A stretch of DNA of 64,000 nucleotides from Brevibacillus reuszeri (lineage in GTDB: Bacteria; Bacillota; Bacilli; Brevibacillales; Brevibacillaceae), in NCBI RefSeq assembly GCF_001187725.1, contig NZ_LGIQ01000017.1, positions 310,001 to 374,000 on the forward strand. Reading direction: 5' to 3'. The notes under the pieces are model-generated. The model did not search any database, was not told where the DNA came from, and saw nothing but the letters and a program-made list of their open reading frames with translations. Position numbers and translations under genes: made by a program. Below are positions 25,155-33,674 of this stretch, piece by piece (the stretch's first letter is position 1; each line of letters opens with the position of its first letter).

Positions 25155-26792
25155 TTAAGGCGTATTCGGCGGAATGGCTACCTTCCAATTGATATCGGTG
25201 TATCGTTTTTGCGCTGTTTGCAAAGACAGAGTCAACTGATCAGGCAGCGTAGAAAGTCCTGTTACAATCAGCGTCTGCTCGAGCTCATTTATTTCACTGT
25301 CTATGCTCCCGCTGACAACGGACGTTGAATAATCTGTACGCACTTCATAGGTCTTACCAACCTCATCATAGAGCTTCCATCGTGGATAATCTGATTCGAG
25401 CATTTTCCCGGTTAAAGAAATGAGCCAAACCGATTCATTCGTCGTCGGGTCCGTTCCTTTTTCCATACGCTTGATCGTAAATATACTTGAAAACTTGTCA
25501 TCCTGCTTGGTGACAGGGTTGCTTGCCAAATCGGCTGGACGGAAAGGAATCAACAAATCGGCCTGCTCCGTTTTCTCGATCGCCTCGAGCACAAACCACA
25601 ATTTTTCCTCGGCTACTGAGGGGACAAATGCTCCATACCAGCGCCATGCACCGTCTCCACCTTCTTCAAGCGGGTAACTGTACCCAGGCGAGAAATAAAT
25701 GTGGCGATTGCCGCCAGGGTTTGTCTGACTGGTGATCACCGCCCCTGCCTCATCCTCAATTCGATAGTGGAGCCTATAATCCCCAACCGACGTTCCCTCC
25801 AAAGCTCCCCCTGGATCCGTGAGCTTTTCGATGTGCTCTTTTTCTTCTGCTGTCCGACGTGTCGCTACAACGAAGCGAGTCGCACTGGGGCCATACGTCA
25901 CTCCCTCGAAGTCCAAATCGATTCCATGGAAAGAGGCAGCCTCCCCTTCAACCGGAATGAATTTTGTAGCTTGTATACTCTTCTCCAAATTAACCGGTAC
26001 ATCAAGCTTCCAATTGCCCTGTTTGAGCGCCGCCGGTTTCAAATTGACCATTTCGAAGTGAACAATCAGATCATTTGGCGGTTTTTTCAGCATGAACAAC
26101 AAATCCGCATATCCCGCTCCTTGGGATAAACCATGTGGTTTATGGCTAATCATGTTTCCGGCACCGTCCGTCAAATAAATCCGATTCTCCTCATAGTAGC
26201 GAATAACCAAATTCGGCAGCACGTTTCCACTTTCATCTTTTAGTACATAGGACACCACGAGCCTGGTCTGGTCAGCTACGATATCTTTTATTTCCAACGT
26301 GATCCCCTGATCGGTGACAGACTGGTTGACCGGAGTATTGAAGCCTTGCTCTGCGGCCCGTTTCAGTCCGAACTCCCCGCCAATCCGGCTGATAAACGAG
26401 GATATATAGGCGGCAAAAGCTGGCGAAATCAAAGCGCCTGCAGTGATACTGAGGATAACGACAGCACATGCAGCCACGAGTGCTCGTTTCCAGAAGACGT
26501 TTCTTCGCTTGCGGAGCGGAGCAGATGCTACTTCCTGCACAGCTTCGGTTTGAGGCTGCTGGACCACTGGATACGGTTCCAATTGCTCAAGGATCGAACG
26601 AGTAAAGGAATCAGGCAATCGCTCCATGCCGATCGCTTCAGATATCGCCTCTGCTTCCTTCTGCAGACGGTTGCGGATGTTACGGCATGCCTCGCAGGTT
26701 TCGAGATGAGCTTTTATGCTTTCTTTTTCCCGAGGCTCACACTCATTGTCCAAATAGAGGGGCAAATACTTTTGGCAGTCAGCGCACTTCAT
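25155..26792 (-). CDS. Membrane anti-sigma factor with zinc-finger and DUF4179-type extracellular domain
   Basis: A 545-residue protein. The N-terminal zf-HC2 anti-sigma domain shows CADC and HLETCEAC, the HxxxCxxC zinc motif, at residues 3-37. One membrane helix follows at about 108-132 (FWKRALVAACAVVILSITAG), then a long extracellular region. The first part (~140-240) looks like DUF4179, found in Bacillota anti-sigma factors, with further beta-rich domains after it. It would hold the adjacent ECF sigma factor inactive at the membrane. The start overlaps the sigma gene by 14 bases, so the two are made together. Confidence 0.9.
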   Translation of the reverse strand: MKCADCQKYLPLYLDNECEPREKESIKAHLETCEACRNIRNRLQKEAEAISEAIGMERLPDSFTRSILEQLEPYPVVQQPQTEAVQEVASAPLRKRRNVFWKRALVAACAVVILSITAGALISPAFAAYISSFISRIGGEFGLKRAAEQGFNTPVNQSVTDQGITLEIKDIVADQTRLVVSYVLKDESGNVLPNLVIRYYEENRIYLTDGAGNMISHKPHGLSQGAGYADLLFMLKKPPNDLIVHFEMVNLKPAALKQGNWKLDVPVNLEKSIQATKFIPVEGEAASFHGIDLDFEGVTYGPSATRFVVATRRTAEEKEHIEKLTDPGGALEGTSVGDYRLHYRIEDEAGAVITSQTNPGGNRHIYFSPGYSYPLEEGGDGAWRWYGAFVPSVAEEKLWFVLEAIEKTEQADLLIPFRPADLASNPVTKQDDKFSSIFTIKRMEKGTDPTTNESVWLISLTGKMLESDYPRWKLYDEVGKTYEVRTDYSTSVVSGSIDSEINELEQTLIVTGLSTLPDQLTLSLQTAQKRYTDINWKVAIPPNTP

Positions 26793-27345
26793 TCGTTCTC
26801 CCCCCTTCCCACGAGCTTTGGAACCGCATGCGCAGCTTCAATTTGGCCCGATGCAGTCTAACCTGTATGGTGCTGATCGGCACTTCCAGAACTGTGCTCA
26901 TCTCTTGATAGCTCATGTCTTCCAGATAGCGGAGCAACAGCACAAGTCGATATGGCTCAGGTAGCTCTTCAACGACTTCCCTGATCTCTGTGATGTGCTC
27001 CTTTTGCAGCAAAATCGTTTCGGGACTGTCCTCATCGACGAGCCATTCATCATCCCACTCGACAGGATGCCGGAGATTTTTTTGTCGCGCTTGGATCGCA
27101 TTGAGACAGAGATTCGTCGCGATTCTGTACAGCCATGATGAAAATTTGCGCTCTGAATCAAAGCTGTGCAAGTAATGATAAGCCTTGATGAAACACTCCT
27201 GAGTCAAGTCCTGGGCATCCTGGTTATTGTGGATCATTCTGAGCAGCAGCGTGTAGATTTTGTCCTTGTATTTGTGGATGAGAAAGCCATAAGCGTCCTT
27301 ATTCCCCGCCAACACCTCTCTCACGCACTGGTTATCATCCTTCAT
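26779..27345 (-). CDS. ECF-type RNA polymerase sigma factor
   Basis: A 188-residue ECF sigma factor. Region 2 includes TLLLRMIHNNQDAQDLTQEC and FDSERKFSSWLYRIATNLCL; region 4 includes LEDMSYQEMSTVLEVPIST and IQVRLHRAKLKLR. These bind the -10 and -35 of target promoters. GGAGGTG lies upstream of the ATG. It precedes its anti-sigma gene and is divergent from a secreted DUF4367-type protein. I found no convincing autoregulated ECF promoter. Confidence 0.95.
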   Translation of the reverse strand: MKDDNQCVREVLAGNKDAYGFLIHKYKDKIYTLLLRMIHNNQDAQDLTQECFIKAYHYLHSFDSERKFSSWLYRIATNLCLNAIQARQKNLRHPVEWDDEWLVDEDSPETILLQKEHITEIREVVEELPEPYRLVLLLRYLEDMSYQEMSTVLEVPISTIQVRLHRAKLKLRMRFQSSWEGGRTNEVR

Positions 27346-27517
27346 TCGACACCTCCATGAAAAAACAGTCAGGTTCCCCTATTAGGTACTACCCAACTCA
27401 TCTTCCAAATCTTTCATCATCTTACACCATTTCCAAAATATTTTTTCTTCAGAAAGATTTTGATTACTTCTGCGGTAGGAATGAATGAAGGCGAAAAAAG
27501 AAAGGAATGGGAAGAAA

Positions 27518-28549
27518 ATGAAAAAACGGAATCAAGCCTTATGTGTATGGGCGACTGCCATGCTTTTAAGTACCGGATTTACTCCAGCATCACAAGCGAT
27601 AGCAGTAGGAAACCAGGCGACATCGACAACCAATCAGACAGCTACCTCCAATCAAACGCAGCAAGCAAACCAAACCGAAGAGGCCGAGGAGGATTATACC
27701 AGCCTCACTCCAGAAAGGGCCGCCGAGCTGGTTGGCTTTCCTATTCACTTTCCAGGGTACATTCCCCCGGAGGATGATTACTATATAACAGGTGTGTCCT
27801 ACGCTCCAAAAGATCAGAGCGCTTGGGTTACCTTTCACGCTAAGAAAAAACAGCCGATCTATATAAAAATGTTCAAAGGGGACATAGCAAAAGAGTCTGC
27901 TGGATTGAAGGAAACGACTTTTTCAAAAGGAAAAGGATTCGTCGGTCAAAATAAGGAGCCGTTTGGTGATCGGAATGTTTTCTTGTGGGAAGAAGAAAAG
28001 GGAGTCATCTATTTAATTGCTAGCTCAGAAGAAGCAGGAGAGCTGAGGAAAATAGCCGATTCGATGGGAAAAGGGGATTATTCAACAATTAAAAAGGCCA
28101 CTCTTACACCAGGCTTCAAGAGCGTTAACAATTTGACTGTAGAGAAAGCCTCGGAGATGCTCGGAGTTCCGATCAAGCTCCCCGCCTACCCGGCGAACGG
28201 GGAACCCGGGAATATTTCTTATGCGATATCCAGAGGGGAAGAACATGTACTCATCATGTATGATACTGCTGACCTCAATGCTTTCCTGGATATTGAAATC
28301 AAAAAGAACAGTGCAGAAGATGAGTACAACTCGGTGCCTCTGATCGATTACCCGAATCCAAACGGAGAAATGATCCCGTTTCAGAATGGCAAGGCCTATA
28401 CCTTCAAACTAAAGGGATGGAGTTTGAGTAATCCAGAACTAACACATTTTAACGGTTTTCTATGGGAGCCTGAAGAAGGGGTCGTATACAAGCTGATTAG
28501 CGAGCTCCCTTATGAAGAGCTGATGAAAATCGCGAGCTCGATCAAATAA
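27518..28549 (+). CDS. Secreted protein with two DUF4367-like domains
   Basis: A 343-residue protein with a signal peptide (KKRNQALCVWATAMLLSTGF, cleavage near SQA-IAVG) and a Thr/Asn/Gln-rich linker. Two copies of one domain follow, at about 55-195 and 205-343. Each starts with (E)RAAELVGFPI or EKASEMLGVPI and ends with FLWE.EEGV.Y....E...LRKIADSM or LMKIASSI. DUF4367 is otherwise seen as the sensor part of anti-sigma or lipoprotein partners; here it is free and doubled. The ATG at 27518 begins a clean signal peptide; an ATG at 27485 would add eleven basic residues. It is divergent from the ECF sigma gene. Confidence 0.8.
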   Translation: MKKRNQALCVWATAMLLSTGFTPASQAIAVGNQATSTTNQTATSNQTQQANQTEEAEEDYTSLTPERAAELVGFPIHFPGYIPPEDDYYITGVSYAPKDQSAWVTFHAKKKQPIYIKMFKGDIAKESAGLKETTFSKGKGFVGQNKEPFGDRNVFLWEEEKGVIYLIASSEEAGELRKIADSMGKGDYSTIKKATLTPGFKSVNNLTVEKASEMLGVPIKLPAYPANGEPGNISYAISRGEEHVLIMYDTADLNAFLDIEIKKNSAEDEYNSVPLIDYPNPNGEMIPFQNGKAYTFKLKGWSLSNPELTHFNGFLWEPEEGVVYKLISELPYEELMKIASSIK

Positions 28550-28569
28550 GGAGCCGCCACGTGTGTACA

Positions 28570-28600
28570 CCGCAAGTCGATTTTGACTTGCGGTTTTTTT
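28570..28600 (+). terminator. Terminator of the DUF4367 gene
   Basis: CCGCAAGTC pairs with GACTTGCGG around a short loop, followed by seven T. Confidence 0.9.
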
Positions 28601-28617
28601 GTGCGCATAATCTTTCA

Positions 28618-29463
28618 TTACGCCTGACGAAAACGTGTATGCAGCAACCTACTTGCCATACGGGTATCCAGGGAAGTATCCAGGGGTACTCCACGCTCAC
28701 GGGCTTCCTCTTCGGATAAGCGGTTCTCTTTGATCAGATTGACGTTCAGCCCTAGTGCTGCCGCCAGCTTTCGGAAAAAGGAATAGTAGCTCTCTTTAGC
28801 TGATGGCCCCAGATGAAGTGTACCCGTGAACGCCCCTGCTGCAAGTTCACAGATAGACAAGCCAAGATCCTCCACATGAACGAATGTTTTGTACAAATTT
28901 CCAGAACGCGTAATTTCTCGCCCTGCTACAAGCTCTGTCTGCATGGAGGCCACTCTCTTATCCCATTTTCCAGCTGAGTTGCAGCCATAAATGGGACCGA
29001 TTCTTGCGATCACATGGTTGCCATGACGCTTTTGAACAAGCTCCTCCCCCATCTGCTTCGCACGGGAATAAGGCGCCAGCGGATTACGCTCATCTAGCGG
29101 CACTACCTCATCCTCCTCAGCAAATGCCCCGGTACCTTGTCCAAAAATGCCATCAGAGGATATGTAAATGACTTTACTCTCTTCCCGCAAATGTGCAAGC
29201 AGCGTACTGATTCCGCTTTTGATCATCACCTGCTCATCCATACTGCTCATCAAAGCCCAAATGACGACATCCGGGGAAAACTCCTGTAAAAGCTGTACAA
29301 AAGAAGGTTCGTCCGTCACATCCAGTCGGATCAAATGGTTTGCTTGTCCCGCTGAAAAGCAGGTAGCAAGCACCTCATTTTCTCCATCCTGCCTCAGACA
29401 ATCATAAATCTGTGCGCCCAAATAGCCACTTCCACCAAGCAGCAGCACCCGTCGTTTCTTCAT
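28618..29463 (-). CDS. NAD(P)-dependent reductase, RmlD/SDR-extended family
   Basis: A 281-residue Rossmann-fold protein. The nucleotide-binding motif GGSGYLGAQ lies at residues 10-18, the catalytic YSRAK near 137, and the region RIGPIYG near 160 is typical of dTDP-4-dehydrorhamnose reductase (RmlD)-like proteins. The substrate is unknown, and no dTDP-sugar genes are next to it, so a rhamnose role is not claimed. GGGGAGAG precedes the ATG. It is divergent from another epimerase-family gene. Confidence 0.85.
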   Translation of the reverse strand: MKKRRVLLLGGSGYLGAQIYDCLRQDGENEVLATCFSAGQANHLIRLDVTDEPSFVQLLQEFSPDVVIWALMSSMDEQVMIKSGISTLLAHLREESKVIYISSDGIFGQGTGAFAEEDEVVPLDERNPLAPYSRAKQMGEELVQKRHGNHVIARIGPIYGCNSAGKWDKRVASMQTELVAGREITRSGNLYKTFVHVEDLGLSICELAAGAFTGTLHLGPSAKESYYSFFRKLAAALGLNVNLIKENRLSEEEARERGVPLDTSLDTRMASRLLHTRFRQA

Positions 29464-29600
29464 ACGCTCTCCCCGCTCTCCCTTCCTTTAGCCACAAGCT
29501 GCCTATATTTTTCCTGTATTATCCAGTACAATAACCATTATAACGCCTATGTTCCCCCCAGCGTCATATAAAAAGTTCTGATAGAGGGAGGGGTTATCTT

Positions 29601-30515
29601 ATGAATCAAACCATCGTTCTTGCAGGAGGCTCCGGATTTTTAGGCAAGGCGCTTGCGACATTTTTACAGGAAAAAGGATACAAGATCGTAATTCTTACCA
29701 GAGGAGCGTCACATGTCCGTGATCAGATTCGCTATGTTCAGTGGGATGGCGCAAGCCACGGGGCCTGGACCAAAGAGATAGAGGGCTGCCGAGCGGTAGT
29801 CAACTTCACAGGAAAAAGTGTCAATTGTCTTTATACGAAGAAAAACAGAGAAGAAATTATTCGCTCACGGCTTGATTCTGTTCAGATCCTCACTGATGTG
29901 ATTGCTGACTGTGAGCATCCGCCACCTGTTTTCATCCAGGCAGGCTCGCTTGCGATTTTCGGTGACACCAGAGAGAAATGTACAGAGGAATCCCCGCATG
30001 GCTCCGGGTTTTCCGTAGAGGTTTGTCAGCAGTGGGAAAAGGCCTTTTTCGCACGTGAACTGCCGCAGACACGGAAGGTATTGCTGCGGATCGGCTTTGC
30101 ACTGGGAAAAAATGGCGGGGCGCTGGAGCCGCTTGTCCATCTCGCCCGTTATCGGCTAGGCGGTACTGTTGGCGCAGGAACTCAATTTATTAGCTGGCTG
30201 CACATCGATGATCTGAATCAGATGTTTCTCGCTGCGATCGAGGACGAGCGACTGAGCGGCATTTTCAATGCAACAGGACCGACACCGGTTACGAACAAGG
30301 AATTCATGTCTACTCTGCGGAGTGTAATGAACAAAGGCTGGGCACCTCCCACTCCAACCCCTTTTGTTTGGATCGGTGCCTATCTTATCATGAGAACAGA
30401 CCCGAGCCTTGCCTTGACCGGGAGAAATTGTCTTCCCCAAAAGCTTTTGGACCACGGGTTTGCCTTTGCCCACTCCGATTTGAAAACAGCGCTATATGAC
30501 TTGGTCCAGGACTAA
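29601..30515 (+). CDS. TIGR01777 family epimerase-like protein
   Basis: A 304-residue NAD-binding protein of the TIGR01777/YfhF group. The Rossmann motif AGGSGFLGKAL is at residues 8-18. VVNFTGKSVNCLYTKKNREE and IRSRLDSVQILTDVI are characteristic, and the C-terminal part (NATGPTPVTNKEFMSTLRSV, LTGRNCLPQKLLDHGF) matches the DUF1731 tail. Members are linked to cell division and lipid or sugar metabolism, but the reaction is unknown. A strong GGGAGG site precedes the ATG. Confidence 0.9.
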   Translation: MNQTIVLAGGSGFLGKALATFLQEKGYKIVILTRGASHVRDQIRYVQWDGASHGAWTKEIEGCRAVVNFTGKSVNCLYTKKNREEIIRSRLDSVQILTDVIADCEHPPPVFIQAGSLAIFGDTREKCTEESPHGSGFSVEVCQQWEKAFFARELPQTRKVLLRIGFALGKNGGALEPLVHLARYRLGGTVGAGTQFISWLHIDDLNQMFLAAIEDERLSGIFNATGPTPVTNKEFMSTLRSVMNKGWAPPTPTPFVWIGAYLIMRTDPSLALTGRNCLPQKLLDHGFAFAHSDLKTALYDLVQD

Positions 30516-30524
30516 AGTGAAAAG

Positions 30525-30552
30525 AGCCTGCCAAAAAGTCAGGCAGACTCGA
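30525..30552 (-). terminator. Possible terminator of the class V aminotransferase gene
   Basis: On the minus strand GCCTGAC..GGCAGGC forms a short stem followed by TCTTTT. It lies about 80 bases after the stop and the pairing is modest. Confidence 0.4.
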
Positions 30553-30630
30553 ATCTAGCAACTCTCGCTTCTTGATTACGCTGTTTTCCCCAAGAGGTGC
30601 ATAGCACCGTTGATGCACACCAAGCCTCTC

Positions 30631-31770
30631 CTACAGGTTTGCAGGAAGCTTCACCAACGCATCAATCGCGGCTATCACTTCTTGCTCGGTATTGTAGAAA
30701 TGGGGGGCGATGCGAATGACATCATTACGGGCAGAGACGATGATTCCTTTTTCTTTCAAAATCGCTTCCGCTTTCGACGCTTGCGGAATATAAATTGCTG
30801 TATTCGACGCTTTTTGGCTGATATCGGTTGGACTCATGACCTTTAATCCTTTTTCCTGTGCATAGGTAATGGCGGTCTGAGACAACGTTTCCAAATACGT
30901 CTCAATACGTTCTACTCCAATTTCGTTCAGGAGCTGGATCGCCGCCGCAGCTGCAAAGCCGTTGATCATCGGTGGCGTCCCCGTTTCAAAGCGCCGCGCC
31001 CCTTCGGCAAAATCCAGGAGCTTGCCATCGAATGCAAAAGGGTTTACACGACCGAACCACCCTGTAACGGTAGGCTCCAGCTTTTCTGCCAGCTCTTTCT
31101 TTACATAGAGAAACGCGATTCCCGGGATGCCCAGCATGAACTTCTGTGAGCCCGCGGTGAGAAAATCGACATCTGTTTTCTTGACATCGATCGCTACCCC
31201 GCCAGCCGATTGATAGGCATCTACAAATAAGTAGGACCCTTTTTCGTGAACAATCGCTGCAATTTGCGCCAAATCCTGCTTGAATCCATTGTAGTACGAC
31301 ACGTGAGGGATCGAGGTAATCAAGGTCTGTTCATCTACGCTTTCACTATAGTACACTAGTGGAATGCAATGGTTGACTTCGGGAATAAACCGGATGGTAG
31401 CGCCTCGTTTTTGCTGGGCGAGCCACACATGACCGAGGCTTGGGAAATCTATTTCTGTTGTGACAATTTTGGAGCGTTCCCCTGTGAAATCCAGCGCACT
31501 GGCTACAGAAGAAGCACAGTCGGAGACAGATGACAGAACAGCGATTTCATCCAGTTCAGCGTTAATCAATTTAGCAAACTCTGCCTTCGCCACCCCTACC
31601 TTTTCCATCCACAGCATCCAATCCATGCCCGTATGGCGAAGCGTTTCGGTATATTCCTCAATGGCTGCCTCTACTTGCTTGCTCAAGGCACTTTGCGAGC
31701 AACTGGACAACTGAATTTTTTCTTGTAAAATCGGAAAATACTCTCGTTCTCTGGCAAATGGAAACGACAT
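30631..31770 (-). CDS. Class V aminotransferase (cysteine desulfurase-like fold)
   Basis: A 379-residue PLP enzyme. The PLP lysine lies in DFLTAGSQKFMLGIPG near residue 215, the conserved aspartate in YLFVDAYQSAGG, and the phosphate-cup/substrate segment in RRFETGTPPMINGF. The sequence is nearer isopenicillin-N-epimerase or kynureninase-type class V enzymes than NifS, since no cysteine loop is seen. The substrate is unknown. The ATG at 31770 has GAGGG 6 bases upstream. It stands alone between the epimerase gene and a divergent FMN reductase gene. Confidence 0.85.
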   Translation of the reverse strand: MSFPFAREREYFPILQEKIQLSSCSQSALSKQVEAAIEEYTETLRHTGMDWMLWMEKVGVAKAEFAKLINAELDEIAVLSSVSDCASSVASALDFTGERSKIVTTEIDFPSLGHVWLAQQKRGATIRFIPEVNHCIPLVYYSESVDEQTLITSIPHVSYYNGFKQDLAQIAAIVHEKGSYLFVDAYQSAGGVAIDVKKTDVDFLTAGSQKFMLGIPGIAFLYVKKELAEKLEPTVTGWFGRVNPFAFDGKLLDFAEGARRFETGTPPMINGFAAAAAIQLLNEIGVERIETYLETLSQTAITYAQEKGLKVMSPTDISQKASNTAIYIPQASKAEAILKEKGIIVSARNDVIRIAPHFYNTEQEVIAAIDALVKLPANL

Positions 31771-31959
31771 AATCATCCCTCTTTTCTATGGCGTACTGCT
31801 TTGATATCTTCACCATACAGGATGTGCTGCGGACAAAACAGTAAAGTATTTTACAATTTGCTCAATTTGGTAAAAAATATGCTGTTTCGCTATTTGATGC
31901 GAATCATGTATGACCTCGCCTGACCAACATTTAAATACAGAGGAAACGAGATGGTTTGA

Positions 31960-32529
31960 ATGAATGGAATAAAGCTCTTGGCTATTTCAGGGAGTTTACG
32001 CCAAAAGTCTTCTAATACAGCATTAATGAATGCAATCATCGGATTAGCCCCAGAAAGTATGAAATGTAACATCTATGAAGGATTGGGTGATCTTCCGCAT
32101 TTTAACCCTGACATTGATGTTGATGAAGGACCTGCGCCGGTAAGAGAACTAAGGAAACAACTGATGGAGGCAGATGGTGTGCTTTTCTGTACACCTGAAT
32201 ATGGGAACGGTGTGCCTGGTGTGTTAAAAAACGCTTTGGATTGGCTTGTATCTACAACTGTGATCATGAATAAGCCTACAGCGGTAATCAGTGCCTCTCC
32301 GTCCCCAATGGGCGGTGATAAAGCTCATGCTTCGCTTCTGCTCACACTTAACATGATCAATGCTGAGATTGTAGAAAAAGGAACATTGATCATACCGCAC
32401 ATCACGATGAAGATGAATAGTGATGGAGCGATTACGGATGCAGAGCTAAAGCAAGAGTTATTAGCAGTGCTTCAAGAGCTTGAACAAGCTTGTCTCCTCA
32501 AGCATGAAGCGTACAAACACGACAACTGA
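31960..32529 (+). CDS. NAD(P)H-dependent FMN reductase (flavodoxin-like)
   Basis: A 189-residue flavodoxin-fold reductase. The FMN phosphate loop GSLRQKSSNTALM is at residues 11-23 and the second FMN site is TPEYGNGVPGVLKNALDW near 79-96. Such enzymes reduce quinones, azo dyes, chromate or nitroaromatics with NAD(P)H. The specific role cannot be told. The ribosome binding site is weak (GAGATGG). Codon use looks more AT-rich than that of the neighbours, which may hint at acquisition. Confidence 0.88.
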   Translation: MNGIKLLAISGSLRQKSSNTALMNAIIGLAPESMKCNIYEGLGDLPHFNPDIDVDEGPAPVRELRKQLMEADGVLFCTPEYGNGVPGVLKNALDWLVSTTVIMNKPTAVISASPSPMGGDKAHASLLLTLNMINAEIVEKGTLIIPHITMKMNSDGAITDAELKQELLAVLQELEQACLLKHEAYKHDN

Positions 32530-32557
32530 GAATGGGTCTAACAGATTCGAGAGCGGA

Positions 32558-32589
32558 ACAAAAAAGCTGCCGTAGTAGTACGGCAGCTT
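32558..32589 (-). terminator. Terminator shared by the carbamate kinase operon and the FMN reductase
   Basis: AAGCTGCCGTA pairs perfectly with TACGGCAGCTT; a T run follows on the minus strand. It lies between convergent genes and may also stop plus-strand transcription, though the tail there is weak. Confidence 0.8.
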
Positions 32590-32706
32590 AAGCTTATTAC
32601 CCCAGGTCGAGACGATTCCAATAGTTGCGGATCCGTGATATAGATTCTTACCACTTCTGCAGGTTATGAAAATAGGTAAACAAATTTTGATACAGCTTAA
32701 ACATAC

Positions 32707-33657
32707 TTATTTCACAATATGTGTCCCTGCTTTGTTCATAATCGCATCTTTTAGACTTTCGGGATTGGTGATAATTACACTTGTCCCATTTTTCTCTAAA
32801 AAGCTCAAGCTAGCCTCGATTTTTGGCAGCATGCTGCCTTTTGCAAAATGCTCTTCAGCCACATATTGCTTGGTTTCCTCGACAGTGATACGCTCCAGTG
32901 ACTTTTGATTTGGTTTGCCGAAGTTGATGCATACCTGTGGAACACCTGTGGTAATGATCAGCGTCTCTGCATCGATTTGCTCTGCCAGCAAGCTGGTAGC
33001 AAAATCTTTGTCAATGACGGCATCGATGCCCTCATACGTATTTTCACTTGTTTTCACAACCGGGATACCGCCTCCACCAACAGCGACCACCACATATCCC
33101 GCTTCAAGCAACGATTTGATCGCGTCTTTTTCTACAATGTCAATCGGCTTTGGCGAAGAAACGACTCTTCTGTACCCGCGACCAGAATCTTCGATAAACA
33201 CCCAATCCACATGTTCTTTTTGCATTTCCTCTGTCTGCTCCAGCGTAAAAAAGGAGCCGACCGGCTTTGTTGGATTCTGGAAGTTCGGGTCTTCACTGCT
33301 AACTTCAACCTGTGTGATTACGCTAGCCACTTTTTTATGGATTCCTCTTTTGGCAAACTCGTTTGTTAAAGCTTGCTGGATCTGGTATCCGATTCCCCCC
33401 TGTGTATCTGCAACGCAATTCACCAGTGGGACAATAGGCATCTCTGCCACTTCGTTCGCAATTTCGCATCTTTGAAGAGCAAATCCAACCTGCGGCCCGT
33501 TTCCATGAGTCACGACAACATTGTATCCCTCTTGAACCATATCAGCGATATTTACCGCCGTTTCACACACGGCCTCGTATTGGTCTTGAATGGTATTGCG
33601 ACCATTATCCTTAACCAATGAATTTCCTCCGATTGCAACTATAACTAATTTTTCCAC
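32707..33657 (-). CDS. arcC: Carbamate kinase
   Basis: A 316-residue amino-acid-kinase-fold enzyme that converts carbamoyl phosphate and ADP to ATP, ammonia and CO2. Typical motifs are VIVAIGGNSL at the N-terminus, VVTHGNGPQVG, FIEDSGRGYRRVVSSP, GGGGIPV and a final MLPKIEASLSFLE. The GTG at 33657 has AGGAG 8 bases upstream and gives the family's usual length. An ATG at 33678 that overlaps the permease stop is a less likely start. As last gene of the FdrA operon it probably corresponds to the kinase (YbcF/AllK) of anaerobic allantoin use rather than the arginine deiminase pathway. Confidence 0.96.
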   Translation of the reverse strand: MEKLVIVAIGGNSLVKDNGRNTIQDQYEAVCETAVNIADMVQEGYNVVVTHGNGPQVGFALQRCEIANEVAEMPIVPLVNCVADTQGGIGYQIQQALTNEFAKRGIHKKVASVITQVEVSSEDPNFQNPTKPVGSFFTLEQTEEMQKEHVDWVFIEDSGRGYRRVVSSPKPIDIVEKDAIKSLLEAGYVVVAVGGGGIPVVKTSENTYEGIDAVIDKDFATSLLAEQIDAETLIITTGVPQVCINFGKPNQKSLERITVEETKQYVAEEHFAKGSMLPKIEASLSFLEKNGTSVIITNPESLKDAIMNKAGTHIVK

Positions 33658-33674
33658 TGAACTGACTCCTTTTG

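Noticed and set aside
28618..30515. A nucleotide-sugar (rhamnose) biosynthesis cluster
   Set aside because: Only two Rossmann proteins of broad families are present, transcribed divergently, with no dTDP-glucose enzymes.
32707..33657. Arginine deiminase pathway for the carbamate kinase
   Set aside because: No arcA, arcB or arcD genes are present; the operon partners are FdrA-type proteins.
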